Counted from the first letter of the stretch, positions 41,276 to 54,104 are shown. The stretch: 64,000 nucleotides of DNA from Cynocephalus volans (GCF_027409185.1 NC_084472.1:19330524-19394523); one strand, 5' to 3'. Notes: generated from the sequence alone by a model not told the origin. A program made the numbers and translations.

Positions 41276-44200
41276 CTGCATCAATAAATAGAAAAGACTG
41301 TTCCCAAATGTGCAAGTATTATGAAAGAGCAAGAACAAATCTCACATGATCTCCTTTAATACAAACCAATTTCTGTTAAAATGTAATCTTGTGTTGCGCA
41401 TTATTCTTTCCAAAAGCTTATTAGACATGCTTAATTGGGAACTTTGACATTGCTCCCGTCACTTACTAAATTTGTCTTTTTCACCATTGTGAACCCTGTA
41501 CCTGGCATAGCTCCCAGAACACCGGAGGTATCAATATTTTGTATCGAACTGTTAAATATCTAAAGTAAAACCTCTCTGTAAGTTGTCCTACTATGTAGAA
41601 ATTGGAGTTTTTCCCATTTAAGTCTGTAATAGTACGAGAATCATTTCAGAACAAGGAAGATAACACACCCAGCAAATGTTTGGTCAACCTACAGCTTGTT
41701 TCTCACTCCCTAGAAATGCTTCCTTCTAGCTCTCAGGGCCACTACCCTTGTAGGGGAATATCAATCTCTCCCTTCTCAAGGCTAAGCTAGACCAAGCAAA
41801 GCAAAGTGGACTAGTGGAAAAGGTCAGGTATTATAGGATTCTTCTTCATTGTAAATAATCTACTTGTAGAGGCTTTAGTCAGCAGAGACTCCTAGAATAC
41901 ATTTTTAAAAGGATTACCTACCTCTGAGGACAATAGACCACTTGCTTATATGTATCTACCATGAGAAACTTATAACAATGGACTCTTGCTATACCTGACA
42001 CAGATCTACTCCTCCCATTAAAACTCAGAATTATTTTGCTGGAGGCTACAACATTCTGAGTTTGTTGGGAGTTGACGGGAGGTGGGGATAACTCACCCAG
42101 TACAAGCTTAGCAGAGCTGAGCCGCTGCAGCATGTTGGGCTAGCCTTTGATGAGGACTGGTCAGACAGGTTCTGGATCTACAGAAGAACCGGTTTGACTG
42201 GCCTGTTATGCCAACATATTCTGGTTTGATTCCATGTTCCACAGACAGTAGAAACCTGCCCAGCCAGTTAAATGAAAGGCATATTAGGTTATCCATTGCA
42301 CACAGTATATAGCTTAGATGCAGCAGAACTCTTCCACATAGCAGTAGTGTCTAGCAAACTCTAGAGTGGTCCAGAGAGCTGGTGTCCACTGATTTAATGT
42401 TTAAATTCATAGCTACAGGGAAAGTGAGCAGTGAAACACCTTCTGCTTTTGACCAAGAGCAGAGGTTTTATAAATAAGTTGAAGGGTAAGTTAATATATT
42501 TTTTATATTTCTTGATTTTCTACGTATTTTTATAAGATTAAATTAAGAAATGATGTTTAAGAAAATATCTGTTTTTAACATGGCAATACCTGTATTATAC
42601 CTTTTCTGTAAAACTCATTAGGTATTGTTTTATAACACTTGCATATATGTTCATTGATTTGTTTAGATAAAGGTTACTTGGTATACAATACACTTGCTAT
42701 ACTTTTTGGTAAGTTGGGAATGGCTATAGTCATTTTAAAAGCTGGGTTGAATAGTTCTGCTAAATATATTTCATATATTAATGATTCATCTTAAACCATA
42801 TACTTTGATTGATAATACACTATTATGATTTACAGACTTGCTATATTGTAACAATTCTATATGGTAAATTTAATTGTGGATAAAATAATAATTGCCTTTT
42901 TAAGGCAAAAGATAAAAGTATTGGCCTGCTTGGTGATCCTAAGTACATTATAGAAACAATTCACAGCAACAATTGAGGAGTGTGAAAAACAAAGATTGTG
43001 GAATCTGGTAACTGATTAACTATTGAAGCTCAAAAGCACTTGCTGAGCTGAATAGAAAGGAATGAAGACAGGTTTTGTCATGCCTTTTAGGTCTGAACAA
43101 CTTTTTAGGCTAAAGAATACTTGGAACTTCCTTTCATCTATGTTATATTTTAAAATATTTCTTTTATCTCTTTCATTAATCCAATTTATTTATTTTAGTA
43201 GTTCGTGTCATTTAAAATAAAAGTTACCAATCTCTTTAGATTTATTTTGGCATGCCAAACTATCTCCTTAGTTATTAACATTAGCTTGAATGCACATATC
43301 TTCTGGAGCATTTAATTTAGCATAACAGCTGACATATGAATTTATCTGGGAATTTTTTAAAAATTGTAATAGATTTATAGTGAATACTTCCTGTCAAGAG
43401 CTATCTGTAGTTCATCTTAACAGGACTTTGCCTTCAACTGAGCAAGACTGATTCATCCTTTTCACCATCCCGTGTCCCTACTTTGTCATGTTCAAACTCA
43501 AGGCTATAATAATAGCTTCTTTAGGATGTTAATAAAGAATAAAGAAAAAAAGTAAAAATAAATGTTTAGATAAGATTTCATTTTTTGCAGGGAAAATCTC
43601 TGGATGCTTTAGTCCTACTTCTAGGCAGTTCCGCATAAAACTTCTGGTAATACAGCTAAACTTCTGGAAAGCTATGTAATGTTTTATCTGCAAAAGGAAT
43701 GTGCTGATTCAGGAAACCAAAATTAATTCATTTCAGCATAAATTGTATTCTGACAAGTGTTTGGTAATATGGATCCAAATTTTCAGTTTGTTGAATTTTT
43801 CTCTTTTCAGTTAGTTTTCAGGTAAGATATATATATTTATCAATAGAGCATATTATCTGGTAAATACACTGAATATATATAGTAATTTTAAGATTTCAGA
43901 TCAAACTGTGTTTAAAATACAGGGCTTATTGTTTAAAGATAAATTTAATTGGGGGTTCTAATTTATTTATTCAGCATTTTTTATGTTTATGGTTTTGAGG
44001 AAAGCTATTTAGGAACTAGATATATATTTCATATCAAATCCATGGGTAGAATTTCAAGCCTAACTCTACATTTTGGAAGAGGATTCTACAGTTTTAATTT
44101 AATGGGATTTTCATCTTCAAATACATGTAAGTTCTATTAAATATGACTTTTATGTATTTTCCATAAGTGGATTCCTTTAAAATACTGATACATTGTGATG

Positions 44201-44484
44201 TCTGGATTAAAATTAAGGATATATGAGCTTATTAACAAAATTTGGAGTCTGTAAATGTTTGTGTGTATTGTATACAGACCAACATCATCTCATCACACAG
44301 TAAAAAGGACTCTATTCATTTAAAATCTTTTTACTTTTTAGTTGAGGATGCATTCCTTTGTCTTTATTCCTAGCCACACAATTTCACAGGACTCTTTCTG
44401 TCAACAATGCTAGCTTTCTTAGCAACTAAAACCTCTTTCCTTCCTTAATATCTTCATGTGTTTCCTACTAAAAGTTCTTAGAAT
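41276..44484. other. no gene seen; mostly AT-rich unique-looking DNA
   Basis: About 3.2 kb without coding potential. 41465-41580 may hold a weak L2 piece. 41930-42450 is slightly GC-richer and unassigned. Confidence 0.4.
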
Positions 44485-44640
44485 CATGACATTTTCGAGC
44501 TAGAAGAACTCTTAAAGAATACCTAATGAACTCATTTTTGAGTTAAAGAATGAAATGCCCAAAAATGTAGCTAAGTCACTACTGTATAATCTAAGGGTAG
44601 AGCTGAGAACATACAAGTTCCTGAATACCAGCCCAAACTA
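44485..44640 (+). repeat. MIR-type core SINE, diverged
   Basis: ATTTTCGAGCTAGAAGAACTCTTAAAGAATACCTAATGAACTCATTTTTGAGTTAAAG...GGTAGAGCTGAGAAC fits the 'agagctggaaggaacctt...cattttacagatgag' SINE pattern. Confidence 0.45.
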
Positions 44641-45429
44641 GTAGTTTTTCAATACCCAGCACTGACTCTTCTGAACATTACATGAAATCTAATGTATGTT
44701 TTCTAAAGTATCTGTAAAAAAGTAAAATTGTGCTGTATAGTTAGGTTAACGAATCTTTGTCAAACTAAGAAATCATTTGCTTTTATATTTTAATTTACAT
44801 CGTTATTGCCTCCAAATATTTTTGGCACAGTGGCTGAACTTACTGGGTTGCCACTAGTAATGAAGGTGACTGCCATTTCAAACCCTAATCTCTTTATGCT
44901 ATCATATTATTTTGTCTCAAACTGATGAGGGCCTCGCATTCCTTCATATTTACCCAGATTGTGGATCCTGCTGTCACTTTCTGACTTAATATTGCTTTAA
45001 ACTGTCTCAACTGTTTATTCTTAGCATGTAGGTATGTATTTCTACATTATTTTAGTCATTCTTATATGGATATAGTTTAGGATTAGCTTAAGAAGTTAGT
45101 ACTCCTAAATTTGGTTAGAAATGACAGGGAATTTTCAATAAGGTTATGAAGACCAGAATTGCAGGATTCGAAATCCATTTACAGGTGATAGAAACTGTTA
45201 TTGAACAAGTGAGCTCATAAAACAGTGCTTTGCACACAAGTGCTCAAAAAATGCTTTAAACGTTTTTAACTTCTGGAATTCCTAGGAAATGGGACTATAG
45301 AAAGTTTGAAAAACAAAGGCACAAAAATTTCAATTCTGATTCCTGCTACTATATGTTAGTCCTCCTAATTCCCTTCTCTTTCACAGGTAAAATCCAACCT
45401 GAGGGATGCTTCTAAATTTGGTAATTTTA

Positions 45430-45746
45430 GGGCCGGCCCGTGGCTCACTTGGGAGAGTGTGGTGCTGATAACACCAAGTCAAGGATTAAAATCCCCTTAC
45501 CAGTCATCTTTTTATTTATTTTTTTTATTTTATTTTATTTTATTTTATTTTTGTGACCGGTAAGGGGATCGCAACCCTTGGTGTAGTGTCGCCCACACCA
45601 TGTTCAACCAGTGAGCGCACCGGCCATCCCTAATAGGATCTGAACCTGTGGTGGGAGCACCGCTGCGCTCCCAGCGCCACACTCTCCCGAGTGAGCCATG
45701 GGGTCAGCCCTACTAGTCATCTTTTTAAAAAAATAAAATATAAAAT
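45430..45746 (+). mobile_element. tRNA-Ile SINE with a second SINE nested in its tail
   Basis: Perfect 16-bp outer duplication AAATTTGGTAATTTTA (45414-45429 and 45747-45762). The sense SINE (45430-45512) joins a left-monomer head (GGGCCGGCCCGTGGCTCACTTGGGAGAG) to a right-monomer 3' half (AACACCAAGTCAAGG...CTTACCAGTCATC), so it is a monomer-sized hybrid. Its tail resumes after the nested copy. Confidence 0.92.
45514..45714 (-). mobile_element. antisense dimeric SINE nested in the preceding SINE
   Basis: ATTTATTTTTTTTATTTTATTTT... is the complement of a (TAAAA)n tail, then GTGACCGGTAAGGGGATCG (right monomer) and CACACTCTCCCGAGTGAGCC (left monomer). Flanked by AGTCATCTTTTT (45502-45513 and 45715-45726). 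Confidence 0.9.
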
Positions 45747-45844
45747 AAATTTGGTAATTTTAGTTCAGTCCAAGTAGACTCTGAAAAATAGTTACTTTTA
45801 TTTGTTTCTTAACTTACAATCAAGAGAAAAGAGAATACATTGAA

Positions 45845-46075
45845 AAGCATGTGGGCTTTTGAGCCAAACCGACATGGGTTTGAATACTGACCCTGCTACA
45901 AACTAGTTTACCCTTGGGAATTATTTAACTCTCTGAATTCTCTTTTCTCCATCTGTAAGTTAAGAATACCAATGCCAGTCTTTAAGAGTTGTTGGAAGGA
46001 TTAAATGAGATATCATGTATAAAACATTTAACATAAGTCCCAGAACATAGTGGGTGCTCAGAAAATGTGAATACC
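45845..46075 (+). repeat. MIR
   Basis: AGCATGTGGGCTTTTGAGCC, GACATGGGTTTGAATACTGACC, TTGGGAATTATTTAACTCTCTGAATTC, GGAAGGATTAAATGAGATATCATG, AGTGGGTGCTCAGAAAATG in consensus order. Confidence 0.85.
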
Positions 46076-48119
46076 CTCCCACCCCTTTAAAAAAAATACA
46101 TAATAAATTTCAACAAATAGCTTCAGTAAGGAGAGTCAAAGCCTAACCTAAAAAATACATCTTATTTTTGCCAGAGAGATAAAAACAAAATCAGCAACCT
46201 TGGAAGGCATTAAGATTCAATATTGCAAAACATTTTAACCTTAAATTTTAAAAATCAGAAACCCATATAATCCAATTAAAGATTCACTTCAAAGAAGCTT
46301 TTGTTAAAAATATTTTGAGAGCAGTATAACAAAATGACTAAAAGGTTTAAATACTTCTTAAAAATTCAAATTTCAATCATCTATACCAATGAAAGGAAGT
46401 GTGAAATGGATAATTCAAATTATAAAGCCTTACTTGTGCCTAGTTTCTGAGTTTTTCAAAGGCTATTTATATCTATTATTTCATATGACATCAAATTAGG
46501 TGGCCAAGGATTTCTGTATGCTCTCAGGATTGTGCTCTTTCTACCAACTGAATTATTTCCTCAGGGCTTTCGAATGTGCTTTTTCCTCCAAAAGATTCCC
46601 TTTTGAATTAAATTATTATAGGATAATATTAAGTTATATTTCATTTTCTTGATAGTAAATAATGATGGTGAAAGTGAGTCCAAAATATATTGGATATAAG
46701 AAGTAAGAGAGAATAAGATTTAACATTTTCTAAAGATAATATTAAATTAGCCTCAGACTGATTAACTGATCAGGAGATAGAGCCAATGAGCAAAGATCAC
46801 ACAGGAGCTATTCATGAAATGTATGTCATTGGTCAGAAAGGAGTTCAGAATACTGTGACAAACATTCTAAAACCTTGCCTAACTGAAGTTGGATCAACTA
46901 ACACATCTTCCAATGAGTAAAGAGCAGGAAATGCATTAGGAGTTAATATTAGAACCAACTAATAGATTTATAACACAACCTGATCTTATTGAGCTCTTGT
47001 AATAGATTATAATTTCCTGAAATATGTTTAATTGTTAAAATAAGCTTTCTGCTGATGCTATAATTTGAATTTATATCCATGATAAATGAATTTTGTCTTT
47101 CTCTTAAATTGTGGAGCTTGTATGCAGATGGTATTTTGAAAGACAAAAGTTCTTTACCAATTTAACCTACTAAACATATATTTGTATTAAACTATTTTAT
47201 TAGATATATAAGCAATTTAGCCTATGTGGCTAGTCATTAAATTAGTATTTAATTTGCATTTATTTTCATATATTTAGAGTGGATATTACTATAAATAATT
47301 GAAAAGAAGGTAGGGGAGTAACAAAATTTAAAATGTTTTAAAAATGATTCTATATAAATAGCTAATTTGAATGATTCAGGACTAACAACTAGAGTTGCTA
47401 TGAATCAAAAACTAACTGGGAAATAGAGAATATTATAGCTTATTGTGTTAAAGACATACAGCCTTAAAAGTAATCAGAAAACTAATATGTTGGAAGTTTA
47501 ATGGATGACAAATTTTTAGTTTCAAATTTATATCTTAAGTCTATTCCCTTGAAGGTTCTTTGCCTATCATATCTACAATTTAGACTGGAGTCCTGAAGAA
47601 ATAATTCAAAAAAAATTCAAAAAAAAAAAAAAGAAAGAAAGAATTCAATTGGTAGTAGAAAGAGCACAATCCTTACAGCATATAGAAATCCTTCCTTCCA
47701 ATATGAAAACATTTTAAATCTAATGAATTTCTGAATGAATCTTGAAACATTAAGAAATACAAGACTGATTATAACTTTATGTAGCTTGCAAAACAAGATT
47801 TATAGACATGAAGCAATATTAGAGGACTGCTCTATGATGACATCTTCTATAAAAAAGTTTACATTTAACATACACAGGTCTAAATTTGGAAGGCAGGGGT
47901 CTCCTAACTGAAAATAAATGAAATATAGTCTGATATAGTAGGATCATTTACTTTTCTGAAAATATTAATATTTAACCAATATTGCAATAATATGGTGAGT
48001 ACTGAATGGTAAATACCATCTATGTAGCATTTTAGTGAGCTGTTGAATTCTGCTCTTGTCACTTTCCAAACAATTGTTTGATACAATTTAAAACAAATAT
48101 ATATTTCTCAAGAACAAGA
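46076..48119. other. no gene seen
   Basis: AT-rich. An A run with GAAA units lies at 47608-47644. No coding gene. Confidence 0.4.
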
Positions 48120-48129
48120 ATACTGTTTT

Positions 48130-48204
48130 CCGTTTTGTTTTTTGGGTTTTTTTGGTGGCTGGCTGGCACAGGGACCTGAATCTTTGACCTTGGTGTTTTC
48201 ATGT
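48130..48204 (-). mobile_element. 5'-truncated monomer SINE, antisense
   Basis: T-rich complement of the tail, GGTGGCTGGCTGGCACAGGGA, and ACCTTGGTGTT. The A-box half is missing. Flanks ATACTGTTTT at 48120-48129 and 48205-48214. Confidence 0.85.
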
Positions 48205-48561
48205 ATACTGTTTTTAATTATAATATAGAACTAACCCTACAATTGGAATCTGACAGTAGGCCATTCAGCAAAAGTTGTACAGTCCACTCCAGCATGACAG
48301 CACCAGTCTCTTTTCCCACAGTTTTACTTGTTAAGATGTGAGTGTTGACTTCTTTCAGATGAATGACATGTTGTATAGTTCTACCAGTAAGCCTAAACAT
48401 CTAGCATAAATTAAATTCTCAGCAGCTCCTTGGAGCCATAATAAGCCACATGTTAATACTAATGTTAGAGCCAAGTAAGTAATATCAAATCAAATTTCCA
48501 CAAAGGAAGAGCACAGTAATTCTGAAATTAAAACTGGGTTATATTTTTAATTTGACTTCCC

Positions 48562-48640
48562 AGTGTGTGGTTTGTTAGCTCAGTTTATTAGAACATTTGA
48601 TTAATAGTGCTATGATACTAATTCAATCCCTGTGGAGCCA
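48562..48640 (+). repeat. possible degraded tRNA-derived SINE
   Basis: GTGTGGTTTGTTAGCTCAGTTTATTAGAAC has A-box spacing and CTAATTCAATCCCTGTGGAGCC resembles a decayed B box. There is no clear tail or duplication. Confidence 0.4.
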
Positions 48641-48707
48641 GTTAGCTTTAATTTAGTCCATAGTCACAGACTGCACCCAGCACTATTACCACTGTAATAA
48701 CCTACAA

Positions 48708-48809
48708 ATGTTTCTCAAACTGTAGTCCATAAACCATACAACTCACCTGGAGGACGCCTATTAAAAATGCAGATTTCTAAACCCCATTCCAAACAATTTC
48801 TGGTGGGTA
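48708..48809. mobile_element. MER5-like hAT fragment
   Basis: AATGTTTCTCAAACTGTAGTCCATAAACCATACAACTCACCTGGAGG...TTAAAAATGCAGATTTCTAAACCCCATTCC follows MER5 text. The following SINE interrupts it. Confidence 0.6.
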
Positions 48810-48905
48810 GGGCTGGCCCATGGCTCACTTGGGAGAGCGTGGTGCTGACAACACCAAGTCAAGGGTTAAGATCCCCTTACTGGTCATCCCTTTAAAAAAA
48901 AAAAG
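48810..48905 (+). mobile_element. hybrid monomer-length tRNA-Ile SINE
   Basis: A GGGCTGGCCCATGGCTCACTTGGGAGAGCG head is joined to CTGACAACACCAAGTCAAGGG...CTTACTGGTCATCC and an A tail. Perfect 15-bp duplication AATTTCTGGTGGGTA (48795-48809 and 48906-48920). Confidence 0.95.
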
Positions 48906-48920
48906 AATTTCTGGTGGGTA

Positions 48921-51054
48921 TATCCTAGAAAAGCAGCAAGAAAAAATTCTCCTGCCTATAAGAGAGACGGGGCAAGAGTACATGAGTCCCTTTAAATCCA
49001 ACCCATTAACACTATCAGAAAAATAACCTCGAATGCACATGTTCAATCAATGTTGGGTCAACATTAACAACTTTACAAATGACAGCATACAATTAATCTG
49101 ACTGTCTCATTCATGTGTGCAAACTTTCAAAAGTTAAATTTTCCATTAATAACTAAAAAATAGTGAAATGGAAATCTCATGTTTCCCTTTTTAGTCTAGG
49201 TTCTCCATGGAAACTAGAGCCTGAGTCCTCTGGCTTATGTGCAAGTTCTTTATTTGGGAAGTTATCCCAAGAACAGGAGTAGGGGATTAACATAGAGGGA
49301 GGCAAAGCCAATACAAGGGTGCATTCTTGAGTCCATCCCCACTACGAGATAGGGCACAAGCCCAGCTATGTTCTTAGGAGCCATGAAACTACTTCAGAAT
49401 TGCCTGACAGAGGACACAAGAGAAGAGCGTTCATCCACCAGTTCTGACTTCCTTCAGTTAAGACTTGCCTCATGGATTGTTAATTTCTTACACTTTCAAG
49501 TTGTGCACTTGTTTCCACTGGCTTAAGAGAAGCCCTGAGAAAGGGCAGAAAGTCAGGTGAGGGGCTGTCAGGTTTCATCTGCATGAATCTGGATGCCACC
49601 GAAATGGCTAGAGCAAGCAAGTCCCTAGAGGTGTCTAATACATCACGTCATATGACAAATATGGTCAAACTTCTTTTTTTTAGTTTTACCAATATAATTC
49701 TAACTAGTACACAATACAACTAAAATGGATTTTCTGAGAAATGAGTACAGCGATTTCAAATGGAAAGTAAGGAACTTTAGCCTATTTTTGTCTGATGTAT
49801 TTGATCCATTCCCACAAAACCTGAGATGCACTGAAACTCGATCTTCTGTGAGAAAGGTATTTTCTAATAAACTACAATTCATTTCCTGAATTTGGTTGCC
49901 AATCTTTCAAAGGGCCGAACATCAGCAAAATGAACAATCAGTATGTACTATGTAAATATTTTTATGTCTAGCATTGATTCAAAGACTTTGTTGTTTAAGT
50001 TTACATTGATAAAATTACAGTAAAAGAGTGTATTCACTCAAGTAACACTTTTCATTATAGTGAAACACAGAATTTTGAACTGTACAAGTTTATCTTGGAC
50101 TGTGTCCAAGAGGGTCTCGTTACAATAAGTAATTCATTATAACCTATAATGTGATCCTGAAGCTTGGCTCTAAAGAATACATTATACGAAGTCTCTATTT
50201 AAGCAGATTGAAAATAGAAAAACTGAAAGAGCTAGTCATATGTTTTAATTAAGTAAATATGCTATTTGTTTGTACAATGTAAAAACTTAGTTTAGAGAAA
50301 ATGAAGGAGAAATAAGTGCAAATAAAAAAGGAATCTGACTAAAAGTACATCATTTTTTCATTTAACTTGAATTGTTAAAATAGAATAATTAAATATCTGA
50401 GGTTTTTTTTAAAAAATAACTCTCTCTTAGAAGGTAAAGTAGCTAATGAATGGAATAAAGATAAAATAGTAAAACTGAACTGAAGAGTACACAACAAATA
50501 AGAAAAAATGGGGACACATACTGCTGAACAAAGCCCAATAATAACAGATACTACTTTAAAAAGGAATCAAATATATTCAGGTCATTACTAAAGTAGCTCA
50601 GATCACAATTAACTTGATATAAACACTCTTTCTTGGACTTGAAGCCAAACAGATCATAAATTAGTGTTAAATAAATAATTTCTTATAACTACTAATTTCT
50701 GAAATAAATTAATAAGTTCATTTTTCCTTTCTATACAATTTTAGCTATTAGGCTAAATGATTTTTTAAATCCCTTGGAATATAATGGAAATAATAACAAC
50801 CATAAAATAATATTACCTGATTTACCTGAATTTAATTATGTAAATCAAGTAAGATAATATATGTAAAAGCACTTAACAAATTATAATTTAATCCTTTCTA
50901 CAAGTATAAATCTCTCACAATTTGCATAGCAATTTAACAATTTCACTATAATTATACTACTTTAGCAATTGGAGAGATCTCTCTGATTAGCTGTAGCTCC
51001 TAAATGTATCTACTATTAACAAAAGTTCCTTAAATTGTTTGGATACATATATAC
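48921..51054. other. no gene seen
   Basis: 49200-49620 (GTGCAAGTTCTTTATTTGGGAAGTTATCCC and following) has the feel of an old LTR or MER element but is not assigned. The rest is AT-rich without coding potential. Confidence 0.35.
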
Positions 51055-51175
51055 ATCTCATTCAATCCTCTCAACAATCCTGTGAAATACCCAAGGTATA
51101 TCTTCATTTCACTGATAAACAATCAAAGCACAAAGAAGTTAAATTACTTGCTCAGTTGGATTAGAATTAAAAATT
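51055..51175 (-). repeat. MIR fragment, antisense
   Basis: TCTCATTCAATCCTCTCAACAATCCTGTGAAATACCC...CACTGATAAACAATCAAAGCACAAAGAAGTTAAATTAC is antisense MIR. Confidence 0.65.
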
Positions 51176-51269
51176 AGAATTCACTGAGCAAATTAGATGG
51201 GGCTGCTGCTGCTTTCCCAATATCAATCTATACAAATATGCTACTATATACTTGCAGTTAGAACTCACA

Positions 51270-51375
51270 ATGATTCCTCACAGCAGAACCTTTGCACATG
51301 CCATCTACCTGGAAAGCCTCCTGCCACTCTACTCCCAACAGGCAAGCTGCTTCAAACTTCTCCACAGTCTTCTTT
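51270..51375 (+). repeat. L2 fragment
   Basis: CAGAACCTTTGCACATGCCATCTACCTGGAAAGCC and CAAACTTCTCCACAGTCTTCTTTAAG match the L2 3' region in sense orientation. Confidence 0.6.
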
Positions 51376-51394
51376 AAGAAATTTAAAATATATT

Positions 51395-51560
51395 ATTATA
51401 TTCTTACAATAACCCTTTTGGAGACAGTAAGTATTAATATTTCCATCTTTCACTTGGAGAAATAAGACTTGTCTAGGAAACACGCAAATAATCATGCCAG
51501 AGTTTAAACTCTGGTCCTGTCTCTCAGCTTAGGACTCTTTCCACAGTACCATAAGGCTGG
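51395..51560 (-). repeat. MIR, antisense
   Basis: TTACAATAACCCTTTTGGAGACAG, ATCTTTCACTTGGAGAAATAAG, CCAGAGTTTAAACTCTGGTCC, GACTCTTTCCACAGTACCATAAGG. Confidence 0.7.
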
Positions 51561-52129
51561 GACTATCCATCATTGATTATAGAACATGATTACAATTTTT
51601 TGGAAGACTTCCTGCTCTGGTCCCTTCTGAGATTACCACATAATTCAAGGCTTTTCAATCTATTTAATTTTAGACCAAGTATATGAAAGAATCCACAACT
51701 CAGAGCTGGAAAAGCTAGTACAAACATTTTCACTAATTTTATTAGAAGTAAATTTTACATTCATGTCTCAAATGTACATACCTATTGTGAGGCAAGTAAA
51801 AGAGGATGTGTACTAAAATTACTAAGAAATAAATCATGAATGCAATTAAGTCTTAAAAATGAATTGGGATGGTCCATAACAGGATTGCTTCACTCCAATC
51901 CTAAGAGAGCCAAGTTTATTTTATAAGACTAATTAAATTGCTATCAAATTTAAAAGCCCTTTTAGTAACCTCTGTCATGTAAAGCTTTCTGAAGTAAATA
52001 GAAAAATGTACTGGGACTGCAAATTAGCCTTTAGATAATAGTAATTTGGGGTCAAAATTCAGAAAGAATTTTATCATTTTCTCAAAAGAATTTTCTAAAT
52101 TAAAAAATTAGAAAAACAGAGTAAACTTT

Positions 52130-52154
52130 GTGCTTGCTTCAGCAGCACATATAC
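52130..52154 (+). pseudogene. RNU6P: tailless 5' fragment of U6 snRNA with a 21-bp target duplication
   Basis: GTGCTTGCTTCAGCAGCACA plus TATAC equals U6 snRNA nucleotides 1-25 except for two C/G to T/A changes at CpG sites. The same 21-bp sequence (TAGAAAAACAGAG...ACTTT) stands on both sides (52109-52129 and 52155-52175), perfectly conserved. There is no A tail and no U6 beyond nucleotide 25-27; the next U6 bases TA coincide with the target (microhomology). It is a dead fragment. The U6 comparison is from memory. Confidence 0.9.
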
Positions 52155-52214
52155 TAGAAAAACAGAGTAAACTTTATATAGATTCTGTTTTTCAAAAACA
52201 CCTTAGTGTACCAA

Positions 52215-52440
52215 AAAGAACATACTCCATCATCTCTCGTACCCATGGGGGATTGGGTCTAAGACACCCTCCACCCAACCCCACAGATACCAAAATCCAA
52301 TGATGCTAAGTCCCTGATATAAAATGGCATAGTACTTGCATATAACCTATGCACATCCTCCCATATACTTTAAATTGTCTCTAGATTACTTACAATACCT
52401 AATAATAATACCTAATAAAATGCCTACATATCACTTCATT
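52215..52440 (+). mobile_element. Tigger/MER2-like DNA transposon fragment
   Basis: CATGGGGGATTGGGTCTAAGACACCC, CACAGATACCAAAATCCAATGATGC, AAGTCCCTGATATAAAATGGCATAGTACTTGCATATAACC and ACATCCTCCCATATACTTTAAATTGTCTC are signature Tigger-type sequence. Confidence 0.85.
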
Positions 52441-54092
52441 GGCGTGGATTCAACATAGTACTTGGCACGTGGCAAATTCAAGTTTTTTTATAGCCAGAAA
52501 ACCGGGGTTAAAGTTGGGTGTATTTATCTACTAATCTGTACATATAATGCTAATCAAACTATCTAATTTCTCAGCCTCTGTGAAAAGATGAAAACTGTAC
52601 TGTTCTCTTTATGACAGTTGTTCGCAGGTTCAAAAGAGAAGATAAGTAGGAAAAGTACCTCGTATTTTATTATTGTTAATAGTTATTGAATTAACTTCCT
52701 ATTAGTATTGAACAAGCCATGTCTGAATTCAAAGGAATTTCAGAGTACTATCAATAAATCAAAAAACATAATTCATTCATGGCTTATATTATCTACGCAA
52801 TAATCTTTAAAAAGAGTTTAGATAGGCCTGTACATAGAAGAGAAGGAAATACTCCTGACTACAAAAGAGTATTTGAATCTTCCATTTCTTATTAATTTAT
52901 ATTCCAGATTCTTTAAAGCTTCTAACCATATGATTTATCACCAAACCTTTACTCTCAGGACACTTCTGAGAGTAAAAGGGAGCCATATTAATAATGAAGC
53001 TAAAACAACAGACATCAACCTGGACTATGACTAGCAAGCCAGGGCATATGGTCATCTTATATAAGATGCCTGCTAGATTCAGGAAGAGGAAGATTATCTA
53101 TTTCAGCCTTAGTATCCTAAATAGTCAACAAAAACAAGCTGTTACCAAGAAGTGAATTAAAACATACTTTCATTATAAATTTTTAATACTTCTGATTACA
53201 ACTTACGCAAAACTGAAAAAGAATTGGCTAAAATTCAGGGTCTCTTTTAAGAACTGAATTTTGAGCACAAAACATTTTTGAATTTACCATTGGAAACTGA
53301 CTATCAAAGCTTCCTTACCCTTAGACTAACATAGATTAGGAAAAGCAAAAAAGCCAGTATTTTAAACAAAGTCTATTTTTCTCAAGCATAAGTAGAAGAG
53401 GGAAAGACTGGAAAAAATAAAGTCAGACAGTATGTTTGAAGACATATCTCTAATTCATGAAGCATAAGTACATTAAAGATCATAACTATTCGCCAGCAGT
53501 GAGTAAATTAATAAATTCACAGATGGAAAAATTACTATTTAAAACATGAATCATTTTTTAAAGTAGACAAAGTAATGAATATTAAACATGCTTGCTCTTG
53601 TGAACCTATCAAGGAATGCTTTAATTAATAGACTCCAAGTGTCAGTGACGTGTTCCTACAGTTAGCCCTCCATAATAATTTCCATTTACATTACTGTCAA
53701 TAAATATTCCCAAGTTTCTGTCACAGTAACATTATACATATGTACACAGGACAATGCAGGGTAGTACCTTATTTACTGGACAAAAAGGTAAATCTTCCAA
53801 TTTGTTTGAATTCAAAGATTCTCAAAATGAAATTTTTTTACTCTACAGTCTTACGGATCACTCTTAAGTTGTTTTATCATCTCTTCAGTAGTTAAGTTCT
53901 GCAATTGTTATAAATGCCAGTGTTAGAGAAAAGGCATAAGGACTAACCACTTAAAAAATTTTCTGGGCTTTATAAACCTATACGCATACATATGAAATAT
54001 TGCCCACACAGCCAGTGCATTATAAATAGGTGACCTGGAAGAAATAGGTGTCCCTTTCCATTGGTGACAAATCACTTTGCAAATAACAGACC
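52441..54092. other. no gene seen
   Basis: AT-rich without ORFs or named repeats. Confidence 0.4.
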
Positions 54093-54104
54093 AATAACAT
54101 TCTT

